A stretch of 64,000 nt of DNA from Pontederia crassipes (Eukaryota > Streptophyta > Magnoliopsida > Commelinales > Pontederiaceae), in NCBI GenBank assembly GCA_030549335.1, contig CM060187.1, positions 3,782,001 through 3,846,000 on the forward strand, in the 5' to 3' direction. Made by a program: the position numbers and the translations under genes. The notes below the pieces were generated by a model. It was not told the origin of the DNA and searched no databases. It was given only the letters and a program-made list of their open reading frames with translations. The first letter of the stretch is position 1, and every line of letters starts with the position of its first letter. Below, piece by piece: positions 49,973 through 61,409 of the stretch.

Positions 49973-50550
49973 GAAGAGTACGTCAAACTATTAGATCCGT
50001 CGCATTCCGGCTCTGTGGGTTTAACATTCTCAAATGGTGTCTTCTCAACGGAGGACCATTGCAGGTCGAAATGGAAAAAAGGAATTTACAATTTCCGCTA
50101 TTCCATACATTCTTAGTAACCTTGGCACCAGGGGGGATGTCTCCCACTAGAACCAGAAATCTCAAGGTTTTCAGCGGCTTATAATATTTTTGGAGCAACT
50201 CATTTTTGCAGACTACTGATGTGTAACTCTGGTATAGGTAAACTTAGATAAACTTATAGACTTGTGAAGTAATGGTATATGTATCATTAGTTGCATAAGT
50301 TGCTTAGTTGAAGTTATTTCGACCCCCTTACCATTTCATGTATTGATTTGAAAGATATTTAGGTTTATCATGAGGAAAGGCTCACTGATAAATCATGTAC
50401 CAGAATATCATGTGCGCCATTTTTGGAGTTTTGTTACTACAATATTTAATTTGGTATTTATATCTTCTATCCAATCTAGATATTGAATGGGTCGTGTCTT
50501 CTCTTCTTTAATAAGTTCCACTCATAATGTGTGTTACTCTTCATTGTATT
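49973..50550 (+). other. 3' UTR and downstream flank of the ADA1-like gene
   Basis: Mixed composition to about 50,215 suggests transcribed 3' UTR; AT-rich sequence follows. No further gene was seen. Confidence 0.5.
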
Positions 50551-50583
50551 TAACTGATGGACGTAGCAATTAGAGGCACATTA

Positions 50584-50600
50584 CAACAACACCTTATCCC
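50584..50600 (-). mobile_element. 17 bp SINE tail insertion with perfect 16 bp duplication
   Basis: CAACAACACCTTATCCC, the reverse complement of the Au SINE 3' end, sits between two exact copies of AATTAGAGGCACATTA (50,568-50,583 and 50,601-50,616). It reads as an insertion that copied only the last 17 bases of the SINE. Confidence 0.8.
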
Positions 50601-51117
50601 AATTAGAGGCACATTAACAAAGAATATTTTGCTAGAAAAGGAAAGTAGCAGTCCACTTGGCTGTTTTAAGTCCACTGCATATCTTAGTGCGATGGAATTA
50701 TATCATTTTAAACAAAATGCATGCCATAAATGTGATGGAAGGTATTGTCATGATCACATCTCTCACGTGTAGTAGTTGGTAATTCACTTCTACAAGTTAT
50801 GAACTAAGTGTCGAGACTTTAATTTAACTATATTGTGGCCATAAAAATTCAATTTTTTACTTATAGACTGACTTGAACCTATCAGTGTTGAATGACAAAC
50901 ATAACTAATTACTACAGTGAAATTATTAAGTAAGACCAAAGTATTAATAAATACCTACACTGATATATGGTTCATATAAAATGAAACAGTAATGTCTTTT
51001 GGTGTTTATTGTCAATGTGGAGTTTCTAATGTTGAGTGTTTTACCAGGTTTCTCTTTTATTTCATGAACTACCCTTTTGAGGCTAAAAGCTTTGCCCGCA
51101 TACATTTTTCTTATTTT

Positions 51118-51440
51118 TTTTCTCCAAAAAAGAAACATTGTTGGAGATAAAACACCGAGGATCGATGAACAATGAAAATAACGAAAGAAAGAGAAGATGA
51201 ACACAGAGATTTAACGTGATAAAATCCTCTTGATCAATGTGAACAAGAGAGAAACATCCACGGACAAAGAAGGCCGCCACCAGAAGAATTTCACTATGAG
51301 CCAAAAATCCTAACCCTCATATATAAAAGTCCATACCCTAACGGCCTAAGCCCTCCGCTTCCGTCACATATCCTCATTTTTTCTTTTTCTCATTTTTTTT
51401 CTTTTAAAATTTTGGGTCCAGGTTACATAATTCAAGGCGC
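51118..51440. repeat. Unclassified dispersed-repeat-like block
   Basis: Contains AACACAGAGATTTAACGTG and flanking phrases I associate with dispersed plant repeats. No termini or duplications were found. Class unknown. Confidence 0.3.
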
Positions 51441-51585
51441 ATCAACAAACATCTTTTCTCTTATTTCTGATCAGTTTTGTTTGTTTTGTCTCTTGAATTC
51501 CTGATGAATATCACTAATGATACTTTCTGCTTCAATCAAAAGGCTGGGAAATGGTCTTGCCCCATCCAATGTAGCTTCTGTCAAC

Positions 51586-51622
51586 AACAACAAAGTTTTA
51601 TCCCATTAGGTGGGATCGATTA
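51586..51622 (-). mobile_element. 37 bp SINE remnant with perfect 18 bp duplication
   Basis: A reverse copy of the last 37 bases of the Au SINE lies between exact copies of AATGTAGCTTCTGTCAAC (51,568-51,585 and 51,623-51,640). It is 5'-truncated and a second independent case beside 50,584-50,600. Confidence 0.85.
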
Positions 51623-51640
51623 AATGTAGCTTCTGTCAAC

Positions 51641-52674
51641 ATGGAAAATAAAGAATTAAGCACCACAGTTTGTTTGAAGTAAACATCACGAGTCTTCTAT
51701 TGGCTGTTTATATCATGTCACAGTTTCCCTCGTCTTGATTTGATATCTTATAATTCAGAAGCATTGCTTGTATTTTCACACGTCTACTAGGCCTATTTAT
51801 AATCCGGTGCAAATGAATGATTGCATTCATGGAGATTTGAGGAAAGATCAAAGCAATTGGAATCACTTGGACGAAGATGGTAAGGTCTATAAATGTATAA
51901 CTCGTCTTTTTTGCTAGTTCAATTAACATCCAACATTGTGCAAGTGTTAGATCCTAAGAAGTTTCAGACCATAGGTAGATAAGCAAGCTTGAATTGATGT
52001 TTATGAAGCTATATGATGAAGGATACCATGATTGGTTTGTACTTTACACTGATAACATTTCAGAAGAAACTTCTTTAGAATGCCATTTATTATCATGTCC
52101 TGTGAAAAAAATCAGTTTCCTTTCCATATTCGGCTTGTTTCCTGTTCAGCTTCACCTCGTGCTTTAGCTCTTGTAATAAGTTTGATGTATGTTTAAATGG
52201 ACGATGTGCCTTTGTTTTGATTGCTCTTTACGGTTGTAGTCGATTATAGCAGACTAAAGACGACTTTCTCAAGTTTAAGTTTGGAGTTGTATAATTTAAT
52301 GTGTGGTAGGTAATTTGCAGGAACAGAAGCGTGTATTTATGCAAATTCCTTTCTAGGACTTCTTGGTGTGATAATTATATGCAATTCATGCATTCATTAT
52401 ACTCGGGTTCCAACTTCTTTTCCCTGTTTTATTTACATTTAGCAGATATAGCCCTGTTGAATCAACGCCATGCAGATTGATCGTGCTGTAAGTACAAATT
52501 ATCAAAACAAAATGCTGAGTCTCGTATGAGATATCATTCTCCTTCATTATTTCCTTTCTGAAAGGTGATACCGTGATAACACATGAAGATGGTTTACTTC
52601 CAGTAACAGAAAGCTCTTGTTCCAGTAAACAACAGATCATGTGGTCTTTCTCCAACATGTAGAGGTAGAAAGTG
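51641..52674. other. Intergenic and 3' flank of the RING gene
   Basis: No supported gene. The last 250 bases before 52,675 are probably 3' UTR of the minus-strand RING gene. Confidence 0.5.
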
Positions 52675-54853
52675 TCATGAAACAGGAGAAACGTATGCCT
52701 TGCATACAGGGCACCAGTTCTTTAGCCGAAGCCATTGCTGGATGCATGTTACATGGTAGCAATGCTCGCAGGCCAAGTTTCCCAACTCATCCCCAGCAGC
52801 ATATTCCTCCTGAAAGGCAAGTTAGTCAATCTCCTTGCCGAGAACAACTCCGTGACAGTAATTTTTGTCAATGTATGTTCCTTGACTGAACTCTGTTTTA
52901 GGATGACAGTTGATTAAAACGTCGAGTGCAGTCAAGAGTGAAAACTTTACCTGGCATATGGTGCATTTGAGGTCACATTCCTCAGTGCCAGTGACCCCTA
53001 AGACCGAGCACTCAGACATGTAACTGCTTCTGGTCAGACATTTTGACAAAGTTTCTTCTGTGAGTGCTGTGGTGACCGTGCCTATTCTCTCCTCTAAAGC
53101 TATCAATTCCTGTGGAAAGGAGACAAAATTTTCATAGGTGCACTGATATGTAGACATCATGATTGCTTTGGGAGGCATTCAGCTTTTCTCAATCTTTGGG
53201 CTAAGAAATAATGTCCGATGAGGTGTATACCAAAACAAAGCTTAATAAGAATCCATTAAGAGCATTTGCGTTCATTTATTTTTTAAACTACAATGAATAA
53301 TTGCTTACTAAAGAAAAGTAAAAGGAAAGATCAACTCAATGATAGCTTTCTTGAATTGGTAAACAAACCTCATAGGACATGTCGTCTATGTCCATTCTCA
53401 TGTCTCTGTGTTCATCATGAAAACTCAGGCTATCCAGAATGAAATTAGTCCCGAGCACCAGTAATTGCTGCATGTGAGGAAAAAATGGTAATGTTACTTC
53501 CATAGCATTTGAAAAAGTTCATACTGAGTTGCTCAAATCAACATGTTTAGAAAATTGAAGTTGCCTTTGTCAGCAAAAAAGAAGAAAAAGAAAAGCAAGT
53601 AGTGAGGATGACCAACCTCGTATGTTATTTCTTCATCTTGCTCAATCCTCTCTAATGCTAATAACACCTGCATGCATGTGAACTTCTATTTTTTTCTCAG
53701 AACATCAAGAATTCACAATATATATGATATTATTCTCAGATCATCAAGAATTCACAATAGGTAGCCAAAGGAAAATCTTTGGTTAAAAGCTATTAGCCGA
53801 TATGCTGTTTAAGAATATTGTAATTGTTTGACATTAATGCGTTATAGAAAGTTAAGACAGACTATCATAGGGGCAAGCATTACCTCTGCAATTCTCATGC
53901 TCATCTGCCGGTGGTCATTGTTCTGTGGTGAAGTAATGCTGGACATGTTGTAGACTGGAGGAACTGTATGACCAGAAAGACTTGTAGGTGTAGGTGTTCC
54001 AAGGACATTGTTGTATACTGGAGCTGTCTCAATTGAAGAACCTGCTGAATTTTCAGTAATCATTCCTACTTCGACATGTGTCAAAGGATCAGTAACTGAA
54101 TGGTAAAGTACCTGATCTTAAACTAGCACGAACAACTCTTGTTCTGGTTGGTTGGTTCCCAGATCGCGAAGCATGTTCAGATATGAAATGCTGTGGTAGA
54201 TTGAGAGCTCTGCTGGATGACCGTCCACTGGAAGAACCTGCATTTGCTCTACTTACCGTCGTTTCTGCAGATTGTGAAGTCTGTGCTGAAGCCTGACTGG
54301 TCATAGTTTCCGCTCGAGAGATACACTGACAAGAATTGCTTCCCTGATGCTCATGTCTGAAGTGTCTAGTGACTAGATTTGAGCTTCCTGAGCTCACTGT
54401 AGAGAAGCTGCTTGTATGAAGTTCTTTGGCTTCATACTCCAGAAATCCTTGCAGTGTTCCTGAAAAAGTGGCAGTGGTTTGTGATTCCTCATAACCATTA
54501 TCCAAATTGTCCTCCATTCGTATGACACCGTAGTCTTCAATCTGTTCCTGTTTGTCGCTGCTTTCTCCAACTGTTTCTTCCACAAGTTTCCTCCGCTGAG
54601 ACTGTTGTATCAAAGGAGACTTCCCACAATCATTAGCACAATTTGATTTGGTAGAACTCCCTGTTTGTGCATTCTTAAAGGATTTAACCCTTTCTGGCTT
54701 TCCTTTTTCTGCACTTCTCATGGAGTGAAGGCTGGCACTACATCTCGGCCGGCTACAGTATCTGATGCTTCTGTCATCCATGTTTTCATCTCTGAAAGCA
54801 AGACTGTACCCTCCTCTAGAAAATATTAGCCCACTGGCAGTTTTCCTACCCAT
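52675..54853 (-). CDS. RING-H2 E3 ubiquitin ligase, with a frameshift in this sequence
   Basis: Ubiquitin ligase that would pair an E2 enzyme with an unknown substrate. Exons (minus strand): 54,853-53,884; 53,667-53,617; 53,467-53,369; 53,109-52,951; 52,809-52,675, about 470 residues. The N-terminus (MGRKTASGLIFSRGGYSLAFRD) and a serine-rich disordered middle precede conserved helices (RQMSMRIAEVLLALERIEQDEE, DIDDMSYEELIALEERIG). The C-terminal RING-H2 reads CTIC, CEHCYHVTC, CPVC, with every zinc ligand present. The layout resembles the MBR/RHG1A-type plant E3s; the exact subfamily is inference. In the first exon the frame breaks once, near 54,090-54,112. The only GT-AG pair there would excise 16 bases, too short for a plant intron. 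This is either a real one-base indel or a sequence error. The 5' leader probably contains an intron, since an acceptor-like CAG lies near 55,035. Confidence 0.85.
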
Positions 54854-56140
54854 ATAATTTCTTTAATCTCACAGTTGCACCAGGAATAATGCAAGTTTTC
54901 TACTCTCAACAAGCTGATTTCTAGTTCTTGAATTCTACAGTCTACGGCAGAAACCTTCGCAATTAACAATAATAACCTTGTATCACTACTTTGGAGATGG
55001 CACAAGAATGTCGAGGTGGAGACACAAGAAACCTGAAACATTAAATTCACATCATAATAATGAATACAAAGGCACAAGTGTCATGATCACAGGTTGCAGA
55101 ACCCTGTAAATTTTAAGTGCAAACTAAACTTGATAGTCCGTTTAAGTACAACCGATAAGTTTTTGTCAACAGTAAATTATGAAGAGTTCATAATATTAAC
55201 GTTCAGCAGCAAACTACAGATTAAAATGGCAACAACTGAATCATGCTAACAGAAGCACAGGAGCAATTCCAACTTTGTGCAGTCGAATTATATTAGAATA
55301 ATCTCGAGTTACTTACAACTCCAAATAGGCCTGTGAGGATGAAACAGGTCTCAACAGATCATTATGGCCAAAACATGAATTGCAAAAGAGAAGGAAATAG
55401 AACCATTATCCGTCAATAATTGGTAATAACAGCGCCAGCAAACACAGAAAAAAAAAAAAAAGATAAGATTACCAACTAGTTCTATTACGATCAATCAATA
55501 CCAAGCGAAAACATACTCTGAGAATCTACTGGCAACGAAAAAAAAAACCCTTTTGGATCCCAACCAAGTTCACTAGAGAAGGAAAGCAAACCAAAGATTG
55601 CGTTTTTTTATTGGATGAAGCCTTCTAAAAAACATCTGAATACTGAAACAGCTCAAACTTTCTAATTAGACAGCATACAAAATCGAACTTTGCACCCAGA
55701 AACACGAGGACCTCCAACTTTTCCTGGACTCAAACCAGAGCTAAATTAATTGCCTCGGAGAACAGCCTTACTTCAACGCAAGAACAGAACTTTATCATCA
55801 GGAAGCAGGGCAAAAAACAAGATACATCTGCCATCTAACCTTTGATGAATTGAAAGAAAGCTGGAAGAGTACTTGGGATTTCTACTACACGCAAAGATGG
55901 GAGAGAAGGAAGGCGACGACGAGCTCGAAGCCTTTGGCTTTCTTATGACAGAAAAGACGCTGTCGCAGCATGGTGGAAAGGAAACAAAGGTGAAGAAACC
56001 AAGAAGCCTCCGTGTTGGGGTCACAAGATCAGATCCTAGCCATTGGATCACGGTAAGATTTGTGCGGAAATGGGATCGGACGGACTACATGACTCATCTA
56101 CTGTGCGAATGGGTTGATTAATAAATTTGATGCATCATAT
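54854..56140 (-). promoter_or_regulatory. 5' leader and upstream region of the RING gene
   Basis: 54,854-55,035 looks like a 5' UTR exon following an acceptor. The block 55,780-56,060 is less AT-rich and has pyrimidine-rich segments on the minus strand, consistent with a first non-coding exon and promoter. No convincing TATA box was found. Confidence 0.4.
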
Positions 56141-56259
56141 CCGCATGTGACAAAGATATCGTTGTTATCGGAACGAAATGGACACTTCACAGAACACCTC
56201 GCGCCTACCGTGGGCTCCTCGTCTCATACAGTTGCCACCGAATCACGTTGCCTCAAATC

Positions 56260-56261
<2 letters not shown>

Positions 56262-56297
<36 letters not shown>
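56262..56297. repeat. TA microsatellite
   Basis: About 18 TA repeats. Confidence 0.95.
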
Positions 56298-56299
<2 letters not shown>

Positions 56300-57619
56300 A
56301 ACGGTCCCTCCTCGACTAATTACTTACCCAAAATAAATATATATAAATATCAACGGGCTCAGGTCAAGTGACAAACAACTCTCATAATTAGAGGAGATCG
56401 AGTTCGAAAATTATCATATACAAAATATTTTTCTGTCATAATTAGGCATGCGACGCATGTTGAAAGTAAGTAAGGAATATGGAATAAAATCATACTTAGA
56501 GGTTATCTTTTAGAGAGTTATTTGTTCCCATACACAATTTACTATCGGATTATGATAATAACACTCACGGGATATAACGAAGTCTTAGAGTCCGTCGACT
56601 AGCAATACTCATAATTTCTTACTCAATGAATTTGTAAAGCAAGTGAATACGGATGATGAAAAGACACAGCTCTTTATGTGTAAGAACAGAACTCTTTATG
56701 TGTAAGGACATAACTCTTCATGTTGAACATGTCTCTTACTAAAAGATGTAATCTTTCGTTCAAAAATGTACATTTACGAGTTTTAGTCTTTTTCATTATG
56801 CATGATTTTATTCAAACGATGTACTCTTCTATTTGTTAACAATGCCCTGAATCCTACCTTAACTGAAAATCCATCTGACCCCAAGACACTCCAAAGTAAA
56901 AGGCGCCCTCGCACTACAGGGGTCTCGCTGCCCGGTCAGCAAGCCTGTGGGGGGTCCAAGAGGATCTCCCTGCAGGGGGTGTAGGGAATGGAGCCCCCGG
57001 GCGAAACTTTTATGGGGTATTATGTATGTGATTCGAAATTAATTTATTTTCTTATCACGACTTTTTAAAATTCAACAAGTAACTAGTATGTCTTAGATTT
57101 GAATCATTATCCTTAAGCTTGAATGAAAAAGATCACACACAATTATGTTTAATATTTCGAATAAGAGATTCACATTGTGACGACGAAGAAGAAAGAAAAA
57201 GGTTTCAACATATTTTTGAAGATGAAAGGAGAAGATTTCAAATTATTATCAAAGATGAAAAAGAGAAAATATAGATCTTTTAGAAATTTAACGATATGCT
57301 TGGTAGTAGTAAACATTGTATGCAGGAACAGAGCCACGTGATCTTGAGGGCCATGACCCCCCAACTTTTTTAATTTTTACTCTAAAATATATATGATATA
57401 TATTATTATATATAATATTAGTGATGATTGGCCCCCGACGTTGTATTTTCTTTCTTATGTTTTGAATGTTATTCTTTATTCTATGGGCCAATTCCACAAT
57501 TAAGAGCCCATCAGATAAATTTGAGTGGAGTTAAACTTTAAACCCTATATAAGATTGTACTTTTGAAGAACATCACTCATAATTGTGAAGCCAAAATCCA
57601 AATCATTTCTTCACCAAAC
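56298..57619. other. Repeat-rich intergenic sequence
   Basis: AT-rich with no gene. A GC-rich block at about 56,880-57,010 (CACTACAGGGGTCTCGC, GGAGCCCCCGGGCGA) resembles a fragment of a dispersed plant repeat. The sequence near 57,340 (GGGCCATGACCCCCCAA) is a second such fragment. Neither has visible ends. Confidence 0.4.
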
Positions 57620-58070
57620 CTATTTATTTAGAGTACATTCAGATTGTTGCCCACTAATGATACTACTTACATAGTCATGAACTAGGCATGCCTTCAAATA
57701 TAGGGAATCGATAGTCCAACGTTGAAGAATGTATTTTTTCGGTAAACTAGTTATTCCTTTCTTATTTAGAACATTTAAAATATGGACACAAAGTATTTCC
57801 TCTTGCTCAAATTTTTTACATAAACATATTACCTCAATAGTTCCATAATTGCTATATTTAACAATGTAACTTTGTTCATCGGTCCACATCAACAAAGAGT
57901 ACACAATTATACTAGCATCTTTAGAAATCTACCGTGGCCGAAAGTCATTTATAAATCTGAACTCATTTTGAAAGATAGAAAATATCTTTTGAGTATACAC
58001 CTATTCCGCATGAGCTTCCAATAGATTTTTCGAAATGAGGACAGGTGTGGAGTTTAGATTTAAAATCTTC
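57620..58070 (-). pseudogene. FAR1/FHY3-like SWIM-domain remnant
   Basis: The minus-strand frame has VICLCKKFEQEEILCVHILNV, the CxC...CxH SWIM zinc-binding pattern of FAR1-related proteins, followed by KKYILQRWT, also typical of the family. Upstream, VYTQKIFSIFQNEF fits the segment that normally precedes SWIM, but stop codons interrupt it at about 57,930 and 58,010. The N-terminal DNA-binding domain and the MULE transposase domain are absent. FAR1-family genes descend from Mutator-like transposases, so this could be a decayed gene or transposon. Confidence 0.75.
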
Positions 58071-58279
58071 TCATTCCTTTACTTCACCGCGACAATGAAG
58101 AGCTTTATCACATTGCACCACAAACTCTATTAAAGATATATTAGAATTTACAAAACTATAAAAAAAATTGAGTTAATACTCTTAGATCTTTGTGATGTTG
58201 GCATGCATGCACAATAAATATAACTGAAATAAATGGTCATTAGGAATCTCATTAGGAATCCTGCGCAAGTGCAAGAGTG

Positions 58280-58447
58280 TTCGGTGCATGAGGTATATCT
58301 TGAATTAGTCTCACATGTATAAGTCACGGGAGAGATGCTGGATATATATGAGAGTATGACCTTGGTTTGGTAGGACGTGTTTTGATAAAACCGTGCGGAT
58401 CGAGGCCCGAAGCGAACAATATCCTATGCAAGTGCAAGGGTGTTACA
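58280..58447 (+). repeat. Short LTR-like repeat with primer-site-like sequence after it
   Basis: About 170-190 bp ending GTGCAAGGGTGTTACA. TATGGTATTGGAGCC follows at once, close to the initiator-tRNA primer site TGGTATCAGAGCC. A second copy lies at 61,410-61,504 plus 62,788-62,866. Size and layout suggest a TRIM-like element, but a full element is not delimited. Confidence 0.45.
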
Positions 58448-58518
58448 TATGGTATTGGAGCCGCTCGGCGTGAGCCTATGTGCATGGTGAGGTGCGATCT
58501 CTTAATGAGGACGTTGGT

Positions 58519-61391
58519 TGTAACACCCCAAGATTTCATCAAGGGCAATATAGTAATTTCATAAGTTAATTAGAATCCTTGATGAATTCAAGATGATCAA
58601 AAGGGGAATTTGAGAAAGAATATGAATATGATTGAAAATGAAATATGAATAAAAGGAAATAGTACTCCTACTTGAATAAGTAATTAGAATTAGAATAGGA
58701 TTAAAAGTATGATTAGAAAGAAAAAAAGGAAAAGAAAGAAAATTAAATTCTAATGGGAGTAGGAATTGTAATTAGATTGAGATTAGGGATTTTAATTTTT
58801 ATTTGAGATCCAAAATATTTATTAATAGACATAGGACTCCCACATAGGATAGGATTGAGAGTTTTATGGCTTAAAAATATTTCAGCCATTAAAATAATAT
58901 TTATTATTATTTAATCCAAAAATTAGATGATAAATTACTATGGAATTAAATAAAGAAATAAAAAGATAAAATAAAGGTATAGTTTGGTTAACATAAGTTA
59001 TTAATAAAAGATGGAGATAGAGTTTGATTGAGAGAAGTTATAGAGGAAATAAAAAGGAATTTGAGTAGAGATGGATTTTTATAAGTATGGTTATGGAATA
59101 ATTAGTGAAATTCAGATTTAATTAAATCTAAATGTTTAAGAGATGATAACTAATGATGGATGGTCATGATTGATGGAGAAATAGCACAAGGTCCAATAGA
59201 AGTCAAAAACTATAGTTGAGAGATATAAATAGAGCCTAAAGGATGGCTAGAAAGTATGATTTGCCTCCACAAAAATTCTGCACAAGAGCCCTTCTTTCTC
59301 TTTTGTTTTTTTTCACAAACCGAGACACATGAGAGCACGTGCAATATATCATTTCGAAGTCCCGACAGAAGAGAACAATATTCAAATGGTAGCCGATGGT
59401 TTCTGAACGTCAATAAGGAGGAATCGTCGGCCAAAGTCACGACGTACGTGCTGTCCATAGATAACAGGCACATAGTTGATTTTTCAATCAACTTAAGGTA
59501 CGTAGAGGGATCCCCATGGCATCGGTTTTCCACGACATGGACCCTGAACTCTTCTCCATTTTTTTAGAGATTACATTATATATTGTTTTCATATATTAGA
59601 TATTGTATGGCATAGATAGGATGTCCGGAAATTGTCGGAAACACAATTTCCTAATAGCGATAGAACTCGGCTCGAGTTCTATTCTGCCCGGCCCGAGTTC
59701 AACAAAATTCGAATGGAATTGTAGTAGGAACTGGACCGAGTTCCATGAACTCAGCCCAAGTTCCCATAGGCACGACTCGGGTTCCTTTACCCGACTGCGA
59801 CATAAGATTAGATCAATAGAATCAGATCGGGTTCTGGTTTATCCGGCCCGGTTCCAAAGACTCATTTATAATGGATTGAAATTGAGCCGATCCGGCCGAG
59901 TATTGAATGACTGATATGGAATTTGACAAAGACAGACCCGACCTGGGTTTTACCAGACTCGACTCGAGTTCTGATATAGAAATTGGAAAAAGTGAAATAG
60001 ATGAACCGGCCAGAGTTTGTCCTAGTGTGGGACGAATTCCGATGACTTAAAATATATTGCTAAATAATTATTTAAGTTTAATTGCATTAATTGCTCATGA
60101 CCATGCATTGATATGTATTGGTCTAGCGATTGTGATTGTTATGTTGATTAATGTTAATCAACTATAATTGTAATATGCTAATTGAAAATAATTGATTATG
60201 GATTCATGACACATTGTTCAATTGACATAAATTGATTACCAATGGGATTCTTGATATTGATTGTGCATCGTCCAAGTAACAATATGGAAAATTGCTACAA
60301 TTGAATTGTTAAATTGATAATTGAGATCTTCAAGGTCGATGGAGGCCGTTATGGTCGATGGAGATCCTTGTGATCGATTGAGGCCCATTGGGTCGATAGA
60401 GGCTCATGGAGTCGATTATTAATGCATCATGGAGGCCCTTGTGGTCGATTGAGGCTTTATGGTCGATGGAGGCTCATATAGTCGATTGTTAATGCATAAT
60501 AGTTAATGGAGACCCTTGTAGTCGATTGAGACCTTTACGGTCGATGGAGACCCTCGTGGTCGATTGAGGCCTTTATGGTCGCTGGAGGCCCTCGTGGTCG
60601 ATGGAGATCCTTGTGATCGATGGAGGCCCATTGTGGTCGATGGAGACAGTTATGGTCGATGGATGTGTTCACAATTGAATTGAATTATTAATTGAGTTGA
60701 TAATTGAATTGAATTGAATTGTTAATTGAATTGCGCCATAGTGAATGATTGATAATTGAATTGCTTCATAAGTGGATGATGGATAAATTGTTAATAGAAA
60801 TGATAATCGATAATTGTTTATTATGACCTTCACCAACCTATGGCCAATTAATAATTGATTCAAGATAATTGAATCGAATGGAATGGATATTGGTCATCAA
60901 TAATTGATGACATGGATAATTATTATCATTGGTCGAATTGCTTATGATTTATTGATTATTGTTAAATGTTATATATTCTGACCAATTATATATTATTGTT
61001 TGTTGATAGTATTGATATTGATATTGACCATGGTTCATATAGTTATTTTTATGAGTGACCCTACGTACTGAGTTATCTCATTGGGCTTTGCCCCTGTATT
61101 TGGATCCATACAAATGATCGTGATAGCGATGGTGAGACGGTTGGTGGCTCCTCTGACGAGTGACATGCACATGGATATAGGGTCCATTATTATATAGACG
61201 TGGGCCCTAACCTACAGGTTATTGGACATTGTATAAATAGTTTTCGTATATTGAAATAGAATGTTGTAAATTAGTCTTTCGCTTATGTAAACCAATTTGT
61301 TGACTGGTCAAAGTTTGGGTATAGAATTAAGTGGCATCGCCGAGATAGCCTTCTGGGCAGGCAAAAGAAAAAAAAATCTCGGGGCGTTACA
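58519..61391. mobile_element. Probable 2.9 kb solo LTR of a gypsy element
   Basis: Starts TGTAACACCCC and ends CGGGGCGTTACA, giving inverted termini, with no coding region between. Flanks TTGGT and TTGAC match at three of five positions, so the target duplication is weak. It contains CCGAGTTC-type motif clusters (59,660-60,020) and a minisatellite (60,335-60,665). Orientation is uncertain. Confidence 0.65.
60335..60665. repeat. GGTCGAT minisatellite
   Basis: Roughly 15 degenerate units built on GGTCGATGGAGGCC and GGTCGATTGAGGCC, with alternating spacer phrases (CTTGT, TTTAT, CATTG). Unit length varies from about 17 to 30 bp. Confidence 0.85.
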
Positions 61392-61409
61392 TTGACTCCC
61401 CTAAGGGGA

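Noticed and set aside
54096..54112. A 16-base GT-AG intron that would restore the RING gene frame
   Set aside because: It is far below the minimum size of plant introns; a one-base indel is the simpler reading.
55873..56121. An 82-codon plus-strand frame upstream of the RING gene
   Set aside because: No recognisable domain, and it overlaps the probable minus-strand leader and promoter.
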